Positions 1 through 6,164 of a stretch of DNA of 8,277 bases are shown here, in pieces. The position numbers and the translations under genes are program-made. Source of the DNA: Pseudomonadota bacterium. Its GTDB lineage: Bacteria; Pseudomonadota; Alphaproteobacteria; Rhizobiales; Devosiaceae. The notes beneath the pieces are model-generated. The model ran no database searches and was not told the origin of the DNA. It was given only the letters and a program-made list of their open reading frames with translations. The stretch covers positions 1 through 8,277 of the forward strand of contig JAEYYP010000080.1 of NCBI GenBank assembly GCA_023428425.1, read 5' to 3'. How positions within the stretch are numbered: position 1 is the first letter of the stretch; every line of letters begins with the position of its first letter.

Positions 1-2474
1 ACCTTGGCCGCGTCATCGGCCAGCTCGCCGAGACCGCCACTCTCCTCGGCCGGGGGCTCTGCGGTGAGGCTGGTCTCTGCGACGACGGCCTCGACGAGGG
101 CCTTGATCGGCGAGGTCCCAGGGTTGGATGCGACGCTCAGCGGCACATAGGCAGGCTTCTCGCCCGGCAGCGACTTGAGCTTGACGTTGTCGAGCAATCC
201 GGTCCAGGCAGCACCGAAATCGCGATAGTAATACTCGAGAAGCTTGGGACCAAGCTTCCGCAGTTCAGCGTCGGACGAAAGTTCTGGCGCCAGCTCGCCG
301 CGCACCCACTTCTCTTCCACCAGCTTCTCAGCAATGGAGCCGAGTTGCGGCAGGAACAACTCGTGGAAGCCGCGATAGGTGAACAGCGCCGGAACTGAAA
401 GCGCATTGAAGTCCGAACCATCGGTGGCCTCGAACACAACCGATGACTCGACACCCGCCCTCTCCGCCACTCTGAAGTCCGGCAGCGGGCTTTGAAGTGC
501 CAGTGACTCCAGATAGCCATAGGCCTGTTCGGCGATCGACAGACGGGTCAGGGTTCGCCGAGCGGAGTCGATCAGCAGCTGATTGAGTTCGAAGGTCGGT
601 GCGCGGCCGATATCCAGGGCGAGCATGGCGCGCAGGTGCTCCTCGAGCTGCCCGCGCTCACGAGAATAGTGAGCCCCCGAATAGAGATTGCGCTCCCAGT
701 CCGCCTTCATCCAGGCAATGATGTAGTCGGTGTCGACCTTGGGTGCGCCACCACCGATCATGAGGTAGACCTTCAGAGCCTCGTAAGCTGCCCGCGGGTC
801 GTCGATGCTGTCCTGCAGCTGATTTTCGAGCCTGAGAATGAGGCGCGAGCGCAGCATTCGCTCGAGCGCCTGCCGGTAGCTGGCCTCCGAGGCCGCAACG
901 AGGCGTTGGCGCTGGGAGAGCCCGAACGTCTCCTCCACCGGGACAGCGTCGCTCCGGTGCTCGTAGCCCACGGGGTTGCCCGCCAGCATGTTGAGCGAAG
1001 GCAAGACCTTCAGCAGGTCGAAGTCGGAGATCGTGGTCTCCTTGAGCTGCTCGGCGGCCTCTAGGCTGTAGGTTGCCACGAAGCTGTTCGTGCTGTCGAT
1101 CAGGTTGCGGTTGTTGGTGTAGCTCCAGGCCCAGGCCCCCAGCGCCAGTGCGACCGCGAGACCGATGGCGCCCATGGTGCCGTACCGGAATACGGCCGAG
1201 CGACGCACGGCAGCCATATCCATCGATACCCACCCGGTCTCCGAGAAGATGACCTGGGTGATGAGGTCGTGCAGGAAGTAGCTCTTCCCCAGCCCGGACA
1301 TCTGGCGCTGGCCCTGCCCCTGACCGCCAAAACTGCGGTCCATGGCACCCAGGACCTGGTCGATGGGCGTACCCTCCTGGGTGCCCGACGAAAAATAGAA
1401 CCCGCGAAGGTTCGCGTCGACCTGATAGCGGTTGGGCTCGAATATCTGACGCAGGAAATCGTAGACGCGGGAGCGCAGCATCGCGAACTGCGCCGGAAAG
1501 CCAAAAATGCCGATGCGGGAGACCGCATCGGGTTCTTCCTGCAACCGATCGGGCAGTTCCTCGGTGAGGCGGCGCACCAGTGCGTCATACTCGGCCGGTA
1601 CTTCACCGATCAGATTCTTGCGTCGGCTCTCGGTCTGGAACGTGGCGCCCCACACCTTGCGCCGGCGCGACTCGGTGAAGTTGCCGAAGTATTCGTTGAA
1701 GCCGACGACCAGGTCAGCCTTGGTGAACAGGGCGTAGACCGGGAAATCGATCTTGAGTTCCTGGTGGACCTCGATGAGTCGCTTGCGGATCGCCGCCGAG
1801 TGAAGGGCGAGGTCGGCCTCCGACAACGTCATGACGTCGGAAAGGCTGATAGCGACGATGACGCCGTTGATGGGCTGGCGCGGGCGATTGCGCTTCAGGA
1901 GCTTCAGGAAGGCCAGCCAGCTCTTCTTGTCGGACTGCGCATCGGAATCCTGGGTCGTGTAGCGACCCGCGGTGTCGATCAGCACTGCCTCGTCGGTGAA
2001 CCACCAGTCGCAGTATCGGGTGCCGCCGGTACCGGCAACGGCGGCGCCACCATCGGCTCCTGCCAGAGGAAACTTCAGGCCGGACTTGAGCAGCGCCGTC
2101 GTCTTGCCGGCGCCCGGGGGGCCGATGATGATGTACCATGGCAGGCTGTAGAGATAATCGCTCCGACCACTCGCCTGCTTGAGTGTCTCGAGGGCCTCGC
2201 CCATGCGCTCGGAGAGCACACCGGAATCGCCGTCGTTGTCGGCTGCAAGCAGGCCTTCCTCGAGTTTCTTGGCCGCGCGGCGACGCAGGAAGAAGCGGAT
2301 GCCATAGAAGAGGCCTGCGGCCAGCCAGACCACCGCGATGATGGTGAAGCGGACCCACTCGGACTCGAGAGGCGCGAAATCGCCGAAGCCCAGGAACGGT
2401 CCGGCGAACCAGATCACGGCCGCGAAGGCGAGTAAACCAACAACAACCAGCCCGATGAACAGCCACTTTCTCAT
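1..2474 (-). CDS. tssM: TssM (IcmF/ImpL) T6SS inner-membrane NTPase, C-terminus cut by window edge
   Basis: This is the large inner-membrane subunit of the T6SS membrane complex, which with TssL (and usually TssJ) forms the trans-envelope channel. The frame is open from an ATG at 2474 to the left edge, giving 824 residues. The family usually has about 1100-1250, so the periplasmic C-terminus is missing. Two membrane segments lie at about residues 4-24 and 46-64. A cytoplasmic NTPase domain follows: intact Walker A GPPGAGKT (118-125, Lys124), a LIDTAGRY motif with Asp167, and a G4-like TKAD (251-254). A third membrane segment at about 434-452 leads into the periplasmic part, where ASNPGTSPIKALVEAV is typical of the family. 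The start is 11 nt after the tssL stop, with only a weak AGG-type ribosome site, so coupling to tssL is likely. I saw no frameshift or stop in the codons I read. Identification is firm. Confidence 0.95.
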   Translation of the reverse strand, partial: MRKWLFIGLVVVGLLAFAAVIWFAGPFLGFGDFAPLESEWVRFTIIAVVWLAAGLFYGIRFFLRRRAAKKLEEGLLAADNDGDSGVLSERMGEALETLKQASGRSDYLYSLPWYIIIGPPGAGKTTALLKSGLKFPLAGADGGAAVAGTGGTRYCDWWFTDEAVLIDTAGRYTTQDSDAQSDKKSWLAFLKLLKRNRPRQPINGVIVAISLSDVMTLSEADLALHSAAIRKRLIEVHQELKIDFPVYALFTKADLVVGFNEYFGNFTESRRRKVWGATFQTESRRKNLIGEVPAEYDALVRRLTEELPDRLQEEPDAVSRIGIFGFPAQFAMLRSRVYDFLRQIFEPNRYQVDANLRGFYFSSGTQEGTPIDQVLGAMDRSFGGQGQGQRQMSGLGKSYFLHDLITQVIFSETGWVSMDMAAVRRSAVFRYGTMGAIGLAVALALGAWAWSYTNNRNLIDSTNSFVATYSLEAAEQLKETTISDFDLLKVLPSLNMLAGNPVGYEHRSDAVPVEETFGLSQRQRLVAASEASYRQALERMLRSRLILRLENQLQDSIDDPRAAYEALKVYLMIGGGAPKVDTDYIIAWMKADWERNLYSGAHYSRERGQLEEHLRAMLALDIGRAPTFELNQLLIDSARRTLTRLSIAEQAYGYLESLALQSPLPDFRVAERAGVESSVVFEATDGSDFNALSVPALFTYRGFHELFLPQLGSIAEKLVEEKWVRGELAPELSSDAELRKLGPKLLEYYYRDFGAAWTGLLDNVKLKSLPGEKPAYVPLSVASNPGTSPIKALVEAVVAETSLTAEPPAEESGGLGELADDAAK

Positions 2475-2485
2475 GTTGCGCGCGC

Positions 2486-4165
2486 CTACTGAGGTAGCGT
2501 TTCTTCGCGCGGGATCATGATTTCCACGCGACGGTTCTGGGCCCGACCCTTGTCTGTCGCATTCTCAGCGATCGGATCGTAGTCACCGCGTCCCTCCACA
2601 GTGAGGCGACTGGGGTCGGTCAGGTTCTTGGTCATGATCGCCGCGACCGCGGCGGCACGGGCCTCCGAAAGCTCCTGGTTGGATTTGAACCGCCCTACGC
2701 CCGACGGCTTCACGTTGTCGGTGTGGCCGATGATGTTGATAGGGCCAGGTTCGGTCTGGAGCGCCTGCGCGATGCGCACGGCAAGCGGCGAGAACTCGGG
2801 CCCCACCGTTGCCGAGCCGGAAGCAAACAGCAGTATGTTGGGGACCCGGATGACGATGTAGTCGCCGATGCCATCGACCGCGAGGCCGCCGGCGCGCAGT
2901 TCGTCGGGAAGCCTGCCGCGTATCCGCTCGATCTGCGTCGGGTCGCGGGTATCGACAACCGGAGCCGGCACGAAGGACGCGCGCTCGATCTGCACCTGCT
3001 GACCGGAGTGGAGACCGGCCAGGCGATCGGCCACCGTATCGGCGGGGCCGCCAAGGAGAAATCGCAGCATGAAGTAGACAGCAAGCAGAATGGCCGCCGC
3101 CGCGCTGCCGATGGCCCATACCGGCACCCGCGACGTGAGCGTCTTCATCTTGAGGTCGAGGCCGCGCCAGCGCGGCGAGATATCGTCGTCGAGACGGCTC
3201 CGCACGTGGCGCAGCGCGGCATAGACGTCGCGCCGCACCTTCTGCAGTTCGTTCTGCCCGTTCGCAGTGGCGCGATACCCGCCCTCGAACCCCAGCGACA
3301 GGCAGGCATGCATCAGTTCCAACAGATCGTAGTGAGCTGCGGGGTTGTGAAGGATCTTCGTGAGTTGATCGTAGAAGCCCACGCCTGATGTACGGTCGCC
3401 GAAATAGTGCGCCACCATGCTGTACTTCAACCACAGATCGCGGTCTGTGCCGGGCAGGTTCTGCACGATGTCGTCGGCCGTCGCACAGAGCGCATACTTG
3501 GCAACCTGCGCATCCTGCGGGGACACTCCTGCATCGCGAACGCGGCGCTCGAACTGCATCACCTCGCTGCCGAAGTGCTCCATCAGTGGACGGGCCTGCA
3601 TGTCGACGATCATGACCCGCAGCCGGCCGAGCAGGATCAGCAGCGGCGTGGCGGCGGCGGTTATCGGGTTAGCGGCAGCCATGTCGCCACCGTCCCGAGC
3701 GCTGAGCGCGACCGCCAACGGGATCTTGGGGGCCGCCGGAGCGCTGGGCTGCTGCGGCCGATAGTCGGGGAACATGTTCTGGTTGGGAGCGGCCCCGCTC
3801 AACCAGGCATCAGGATCCTGCCCTGGCGACATCCCTCCGATGCCCGGCATGGGGCGCGGCTGAAACGCCTGGCGACCGCCTGATCCGGGGGCAGGCCAGG
3901 CGCGCGCCGGAGGCTGTCCACCGGGACTCGGCCATTGTGTCTGGCCGCCTGGGTTTGGCCACTGTGTCTGGCCGCCTGGGCTAGGCCATTGCGGCGGAGC
4001 CTGAGGCTGCGGCGGGGCGCCGGGCGTCGGCCACTGCGGTTGCTGCGGCTGGCCACCTGGCGTCGGCCATTGCAGTGAGCCGCCGGAATTGGGGGGCGCG
4101 CCTCCGGGGGTGGGCCGGATGACCGTCTTGCCGCCTGGACCAAACGGATCGTCCGCGTCGCTCAT
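2486..4165 (-). CDS. tssL: TssL (DotU/ImpK) with C-terminal OmpA-like peptidoglycan-binding domain
   Basis: This is the inner-membrane partner of TssM and TssK in the T6SS membrane complex, 559 residues. The cytoplasmic N-terminus (1-160) is Pro/Gly/Gln-rich. It starts with an acidic stretch and KTVIRPTPGG with Thr14, then carries six WP.PG repeats (Trp33, 45, 60, 69, 78, 90). The DotU domain spans about 165-345, with NPITAAATPLL, a YALCATADDIVQNLPG segment and LLELMHACLSLGFEGGYR. One membrane segment (about 349-371) follows. The periplasmic OmpA/MotB-like domain (about 435-553) has GHTDN (Asp483), NQELSEARA (Arg503) and a GRAQNRRVEI end, the expected peptidoglycan-binding residues. Short TssL proteins lack this last domain, so this is the long 'evolved' form. 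The ATG overlaps the tssK TGA as ATGA, and a GGAAG ribosome site lies 7 nt upstream, which fixes the start. Identification is very secure; phosphorylation of Thr14 is inferred from Agrobacterium TssL. Confidence 0.96.
   Translation of the reverse strand: MSDADDPFGPGGKTVIRPTPGGAPPNSGGSLQWPTPGGQPQQPQWPTPGAPPQPQAPPQWPSPGGQTQWPNPGGQTQWPSPGGQPPARAWPAPGSGGRQAFQPRPMPGIGGMSPGQDPDAWLSGAAPNQNMFPDYRPQQPSAPAAPKIPLAVALSARDGGDMAAANPITAAATPLLILLGRLRVMIVDMQARPLMEHFGSEVMQFERRVRDAGVSPQDAQVAKYALCATADDIVQNLPGTDRDLWLKYSMVAHYFGDRTSGVGFYDQLTKILHNPAAHYDLLELMHACLSLGFEGGYRATANGQNELQKVRRDVYAALRHVRSRLDDDISPRWRGLDLKMKTLTSRVPVWAIGSAAAAILLAVYFMLRFLLGGPADTVADRLAGLHSGQQVQIERASFVPAPVVDTRDPTQIERIRGRLPDELRAGGLAVDGIGDYIVIRVPNILLFASGSATVGPEFSPLAVRIAQALQTEPGPINIIGHTDNVKPSGVGRFKSNQELSEARAAAVAAIMTKNLTDPSRLTVEGRGDYDPIAENATDKGRAQNRRVEIMIPREETLPQ
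3895..4072 (-). repeat. QWP.PGGQ repeat tract in the TssL N-terminus
   Basis: Six WP.PG motifs, most preceded by Gln and followed by Gly-Gln, occur at TssL residues 32-94. Three are spaced exactly 9 residues apart (27-bp DNA period, at 3930, 3957 and 3984 on the plus strand), with conserved CTGTGTCTGGCCGCCTGGG-type bases. The others are spaced 12 or 15 residues apart. The tract is low-complexity, presumably disordered and cytoplasmic. Confidence 0.8.
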
Positions 4166-5493
4166 CTGCGATCTTCCATGATCGCCCAGAGGTCAAGTTC
4201 CAGCCCGGGCCAGTCGCCGCTCAGGTGCATGCCCATGCCGCTGGCGGCAGAAAACTCCGGCCAGTGCGGCGAGGTCTTGTCGAGCTGGAAATAGACGTGG
4301 TCGGAGATCGAACGAATTTGCCGAGGCGGCGTCGGCATGTGAATGAGGTCGATGCCGCGCAGGTTGGCCTGCACGAGTTCGTTCATCCTCGTGTTGGGCC
4401 CGATCTTGCAGAGCGTCGGAAACTGATGCTGGATCTGGATCAGCGGCAGGTTGGCCGCCACCTCCAGCACGAAGGTTGCGCTGCGGAAGAGATTTCGATC
4501 GTGGACCGTCGCCAGGTAGGCATTCTGGCTACGCATGATCAGATCGAGATGGATGGCGCGGCTGAGATCCAGGCTGAGCAGCCGATGGATATCGTCCAGC
4601 ATCGCGGCAAACGTCTCGGTGAGATTGTCGTGGTCATAGGCCGGGTAGCTCTTGGCCAGGCGCCCCTCAGAGAACGTCCAGAGCTCCCCGGAGAGTCGCA
4701 GCAGCACCTCGTAGAACTGCTCGGGGTGCACATAGCGCGAGTTGCGCATGTGCTTGAGCCCGTTGATCTCTCGGTTGAGCGCCTGCAACATGAAATAGTC
4801 GAAGGCCTGCAAGCCGCCGCCCGATGTCGGATCTGCCGCGTACCGCGCCAACCCCTCCAGCTTGGTATCGATCCAGCCGATGACGCGATCCACCCAGCCG
4901 GCGACGACCCCGTGAGCGTGCGTCACCAGCACAGGGGGTGCGAACGTCGTGTCGAACACAATGTTCTTGTCGCGGACCTCGAGGATCCGGGCGACCTTGA
5001 GGCAGTGATATCCCTGCTTCAGGGTCTGTCGTACATCGTAGCCGACGCGCAGGTGCGCGACCTCGATCTCCTGCTCCACATGCATGCCAACCGATGAATC
5101 GACGACGCTCTCCAGCTCGCGGAAGTAGCGGGTGCCGGTCGTTGCGTCCGCCATGTCGATCTCCCGGGCGTTCGACGTGATCGCCGGGACGGTGAGCCAG
5201 ACCGTGTGCTTGTCGGAGCCCTCGGGAACGTCGATCGGCGGCGGCAGCGGCGACGTGAACGGCATGTCGAATGGCGTGCCGTCCTGAAAGATGCCGGTAG
5301 CCTGGCGCAAGGCAAACTTGTTGCGTTGCGCCAGGTCCATGTCGATCTTCAGCTGCGAAAACCCCCAAGGATAGGGGCTGCTGTAGCGGGTGCGGCTCTC
5401 GACCAGTTGTTCAGCATAGCGGTCGGCCTGCTGCAAATGATGCTGGCGCAGGAACAGTCCCTCGGACCAGGTCACCTTGCTGTACCGCGACAT
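4162..5493 (-). CDS. tssK: TssK (ImpJ/VasE) T6SS baseplate-membrane connector
   Basis: TssK is the cytoplasmic T6SS protein that links the phage-like baseplate (TssF/G/E) to the membrane complex through TssL and TssM; known TssK proteins are trimers. The product is 443 residues, the usual family length of about 445. The N-terminus carries the family signature VTWSEGLFLRQHHLQQADRY (residues 7-26). The C-terminal third contains the conserved HMPTPPRQIRSISDHVYFQLD segment in two parts, and the protein ends in WPGLELDLWAI followed by a short charged tail, typical of the TssK C-terminal domain that contacts the membrane complex. The frame extends upstream to 5532, but I chose the ATG at 5493. The family N-terminus begins there, GGAG lies 10 nt upstream, and the upstream extension would cover the candidate promoter -10 box. 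The stop overlaps the tssL start by 4 nt. First gene of the visible tssK-tssL-tssM unit. Confidence 0.95.
   Translation of the reverse strand: MSRYSKVTWSEGLFLRQHHLQQADRYAEQLVESRTRYSSPYPWGFSQLKIDMDLAQRNKFALRQATGIFQDGTPFDMPFTSPLPPPIDVPEGSDKHTVWLTVPAITSNAREIDMADATTGTRYFRELESVVDSSVGMHVEQEIEVAHLRVGYDVRQTLKQGYHCLKVARILEVRDKNIVFDTTFAPPVLVTHAHGVVAGWVDRVIGWIDTKLEGLARYAADPTSGGGLQAFDYFMLQALNREINGLKHMRNSRYVHPEQFYEVLLRLSGELWTFSEGRLAKSYPAYDHDNLTETFAAMLDDIHRLLSLDLSRAIHLDLIMRSQNAYLATVHDRNLFRSATFVLEVAANLPLIQIQHQFPTLCKIGPNTRMNELVQANLRGIDLIHMPTPPRQIRSISDHVYFQLDKTSPHWPEFSAASGMGMHLSGDWPGLELDLWAIMEDRR
4173..4177 (-). promoter_or_regulatory. Ribosome binding site of tssL
   Basis: GGAAG on the minus strand lies 7 nt before the tssL ATG and inside the last codons of tssK. 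With the ATGA overlap it indicates translational coupling of TssK and TssL, and it decides the tssL start. Confidence 0.7.
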
Positions 5494-5503
5494 TAGACTA
5501 GCA

Positions 5504-5507
5504 CTCC
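5504..5507 (-). promoter_or_regulatory. Ribosome binding site of tssK
   Basis: GGAG on the minus strand lies 10 nt before the ATG at 5493. It supports this start rather than the longer frame opening at 5532. Confidence 0.6.
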
Positions 5508-5509
5508 GT

Positions 5510-5522
5510 CCGGTTCGACCGG
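5510..5522. promoter_or_regulatory. Small perfect inverted repeat near the predicted tssK transcription start
   Basis: CCGGT-TCG-ACCGG is a perfect 5-bp inverted repeat with a 3-nt centre. It sits between the candidate -10 box and the tssK ribosome site, roughly over +1. It could be an operator half-site pair or a small leader hairpin. Five GC-rich base pairs can easily arise by chance in this DNA, so this is only a pointer. Confidence 0.2.
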
Positions 5523-5527
5523 CGCCC

Positions 5528-5557
5528 ATCATAGCAGGCTACGACACCAGAAATGAA
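5528..5557 (-). promoter_or_regulatory. Candidate sigma70-type promoter for the tssKLM operon
   Basis: In the 94-bp gap between the IalB-family gene and tssK, the minus strand holds TATGAT (5528-5533), five of six matches to the -10 consensus. A poor -35 candidate, TTCATT (5552-5557, three of six), lies 18 nt upstream. Transcription would start near 5520, leaving a leader of about 27 nt before tssK. The good -10, its place in the only sizeable gap and the short leader support the call. The weak -35 suggests it may need an activator or may be chance. Confidence 0.4.
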
Positions 5558-5587
5558 GGACACCGATGCCGGTCACTCGGAGGGCGG

Positions 5588-6118
5588 CTAAATCCTGGCG
5601 AAGGCCGCCGTAAATCCCTTGAGCGACAGTTGAAACTCGATGCGTTCCTCGCTCGCGGAGGTGACCGCGACATGGAGAACTCCGCCCGCCTGCAGGACAA
5701 CTATGAAATTTCCGTCGAGCTTCACGTCGGCGTAGCTGCCATTCTGATCGGCGATGGTGATCGGGTAGTTGACCGCAGGCGATGTATCGACCCAGACGTC
5801 AACGCCTTTCTGCAGGAGCACGCCATGCGGCAGGCTGAGCCGAAGAACGGCCGGTTCTTCCGGCTTCGGGCGGACAATCGCTGCAGAAACGATGCGCTGG
5901 CCGCTGCGGCCGTCGACCATCTGCAGGGACATCATGCAGACCAGATTACCCGTCTGTGGCTGGCTGTTGCAGCTGACCATCCACGGGAACGGCACCCCAC
6001 CTGTCGGATCACCGAGCACCTTGGGAGCAGGCGCTGTTTCCTGCGCCTGCACACCCGACGGTGAACCCATGCCGAGGACTACCACGGCAGTCAGAAGCGC
6101 ACGGTAGACCCGCCCCAT
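5588..6118 (-). CDS. Secreted IalB-family (invasion-associated locus B) protein
   Basis: Small exported protein, 176 residues from the ATG at 6118. The first 26 residues look like a Sec signal peptide: Arg3 and Arg6, a hydrophobic core ALLTAVVVLGMG, and cleavage after VQAQ or a little earlier. The mature part follows the IalB pattern: WMVSC at 46-50, a second Cys at 61, LRLSLPHGVLLQKGVDVWVD at 92-111 (the 'LP.GVLL..G' core), and a final FQLSLKGFTAAF matching the family's 'PLSL.GF..A'. IalB proteins normally have another Cys pair in the middle; here that stretch (about 119-130) has none. IalB is linked to erythrocyte invasion in Bartonella, but most alphaproteobacterial members have no known role. 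Other in-frame ATGs lie at 6133 and 6178. I prefer 6118 for its compact signal peptide and a GAGAG 8 nt upstream. Probably co-transcribed with the upstream autotransporter gene. Confidence 0.75.
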   Translation of the reverse strand: MGRVYRALLTAVVVLGMGSPSGVQAQETAPAPKVLGDPTGGVPFPWMVSCNSQPQTGNLVCMMSLQMVDGRSGQRIVSAAIVRPKPEEPAVLRLSLPHGVLLQKGVDVWVDTSPAVNYPITIADQNGSYADVKLDGNFIVVLQAGGVLHVAVTSASEERIEFQLSLKGFTAAFARI

Positions 6119-6164
6119 ATCCGATACTCTCATGGACGCAACGATCTTTGCCAGGCCAGTCGCC

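Noticed and set aside
1269..2435. Long plus-strand open frame (388 codons) antisense to tssM
   Set aside because: It lies opposite a firmly identified gene in GC-rich DNA, where antisense frames stay open by codon bias. The translation is charged low-complexity sequence with no recognisable domain.
1714..2466. Minus-strand 250-codon frame inside tssM
   Set aside because: It is another frame of the same strand within TssM. The tssM frame has membrane segments and the full P-loop, while this one is Arg/Pro/His-rich noise.
5494..5532. N-terminal extension of TssK by 13 residues (start at 5532)
   Set aside because: The family N-terminus begins at the ATG at 5493, which has GGAG 10 nt upstream. 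The extension overlaps the candidate -10 box.
5533..5550. Sigma54-like element (CTGG...CTGCT) upstream of tssK
   Set aside because: T6SS operons often use sigma54, but here the GG and GC elements are 11 nt apart instead of the strict 10, and the flanking bases match poorly.
5562..5573. ACCG-ATGC-CGGT hairpin after the IalB-family gene as a terminator
   Set aside because: The stem is only 4 bp and no T-run follows on the minus strand, so an intrinsic terminator is not supported.
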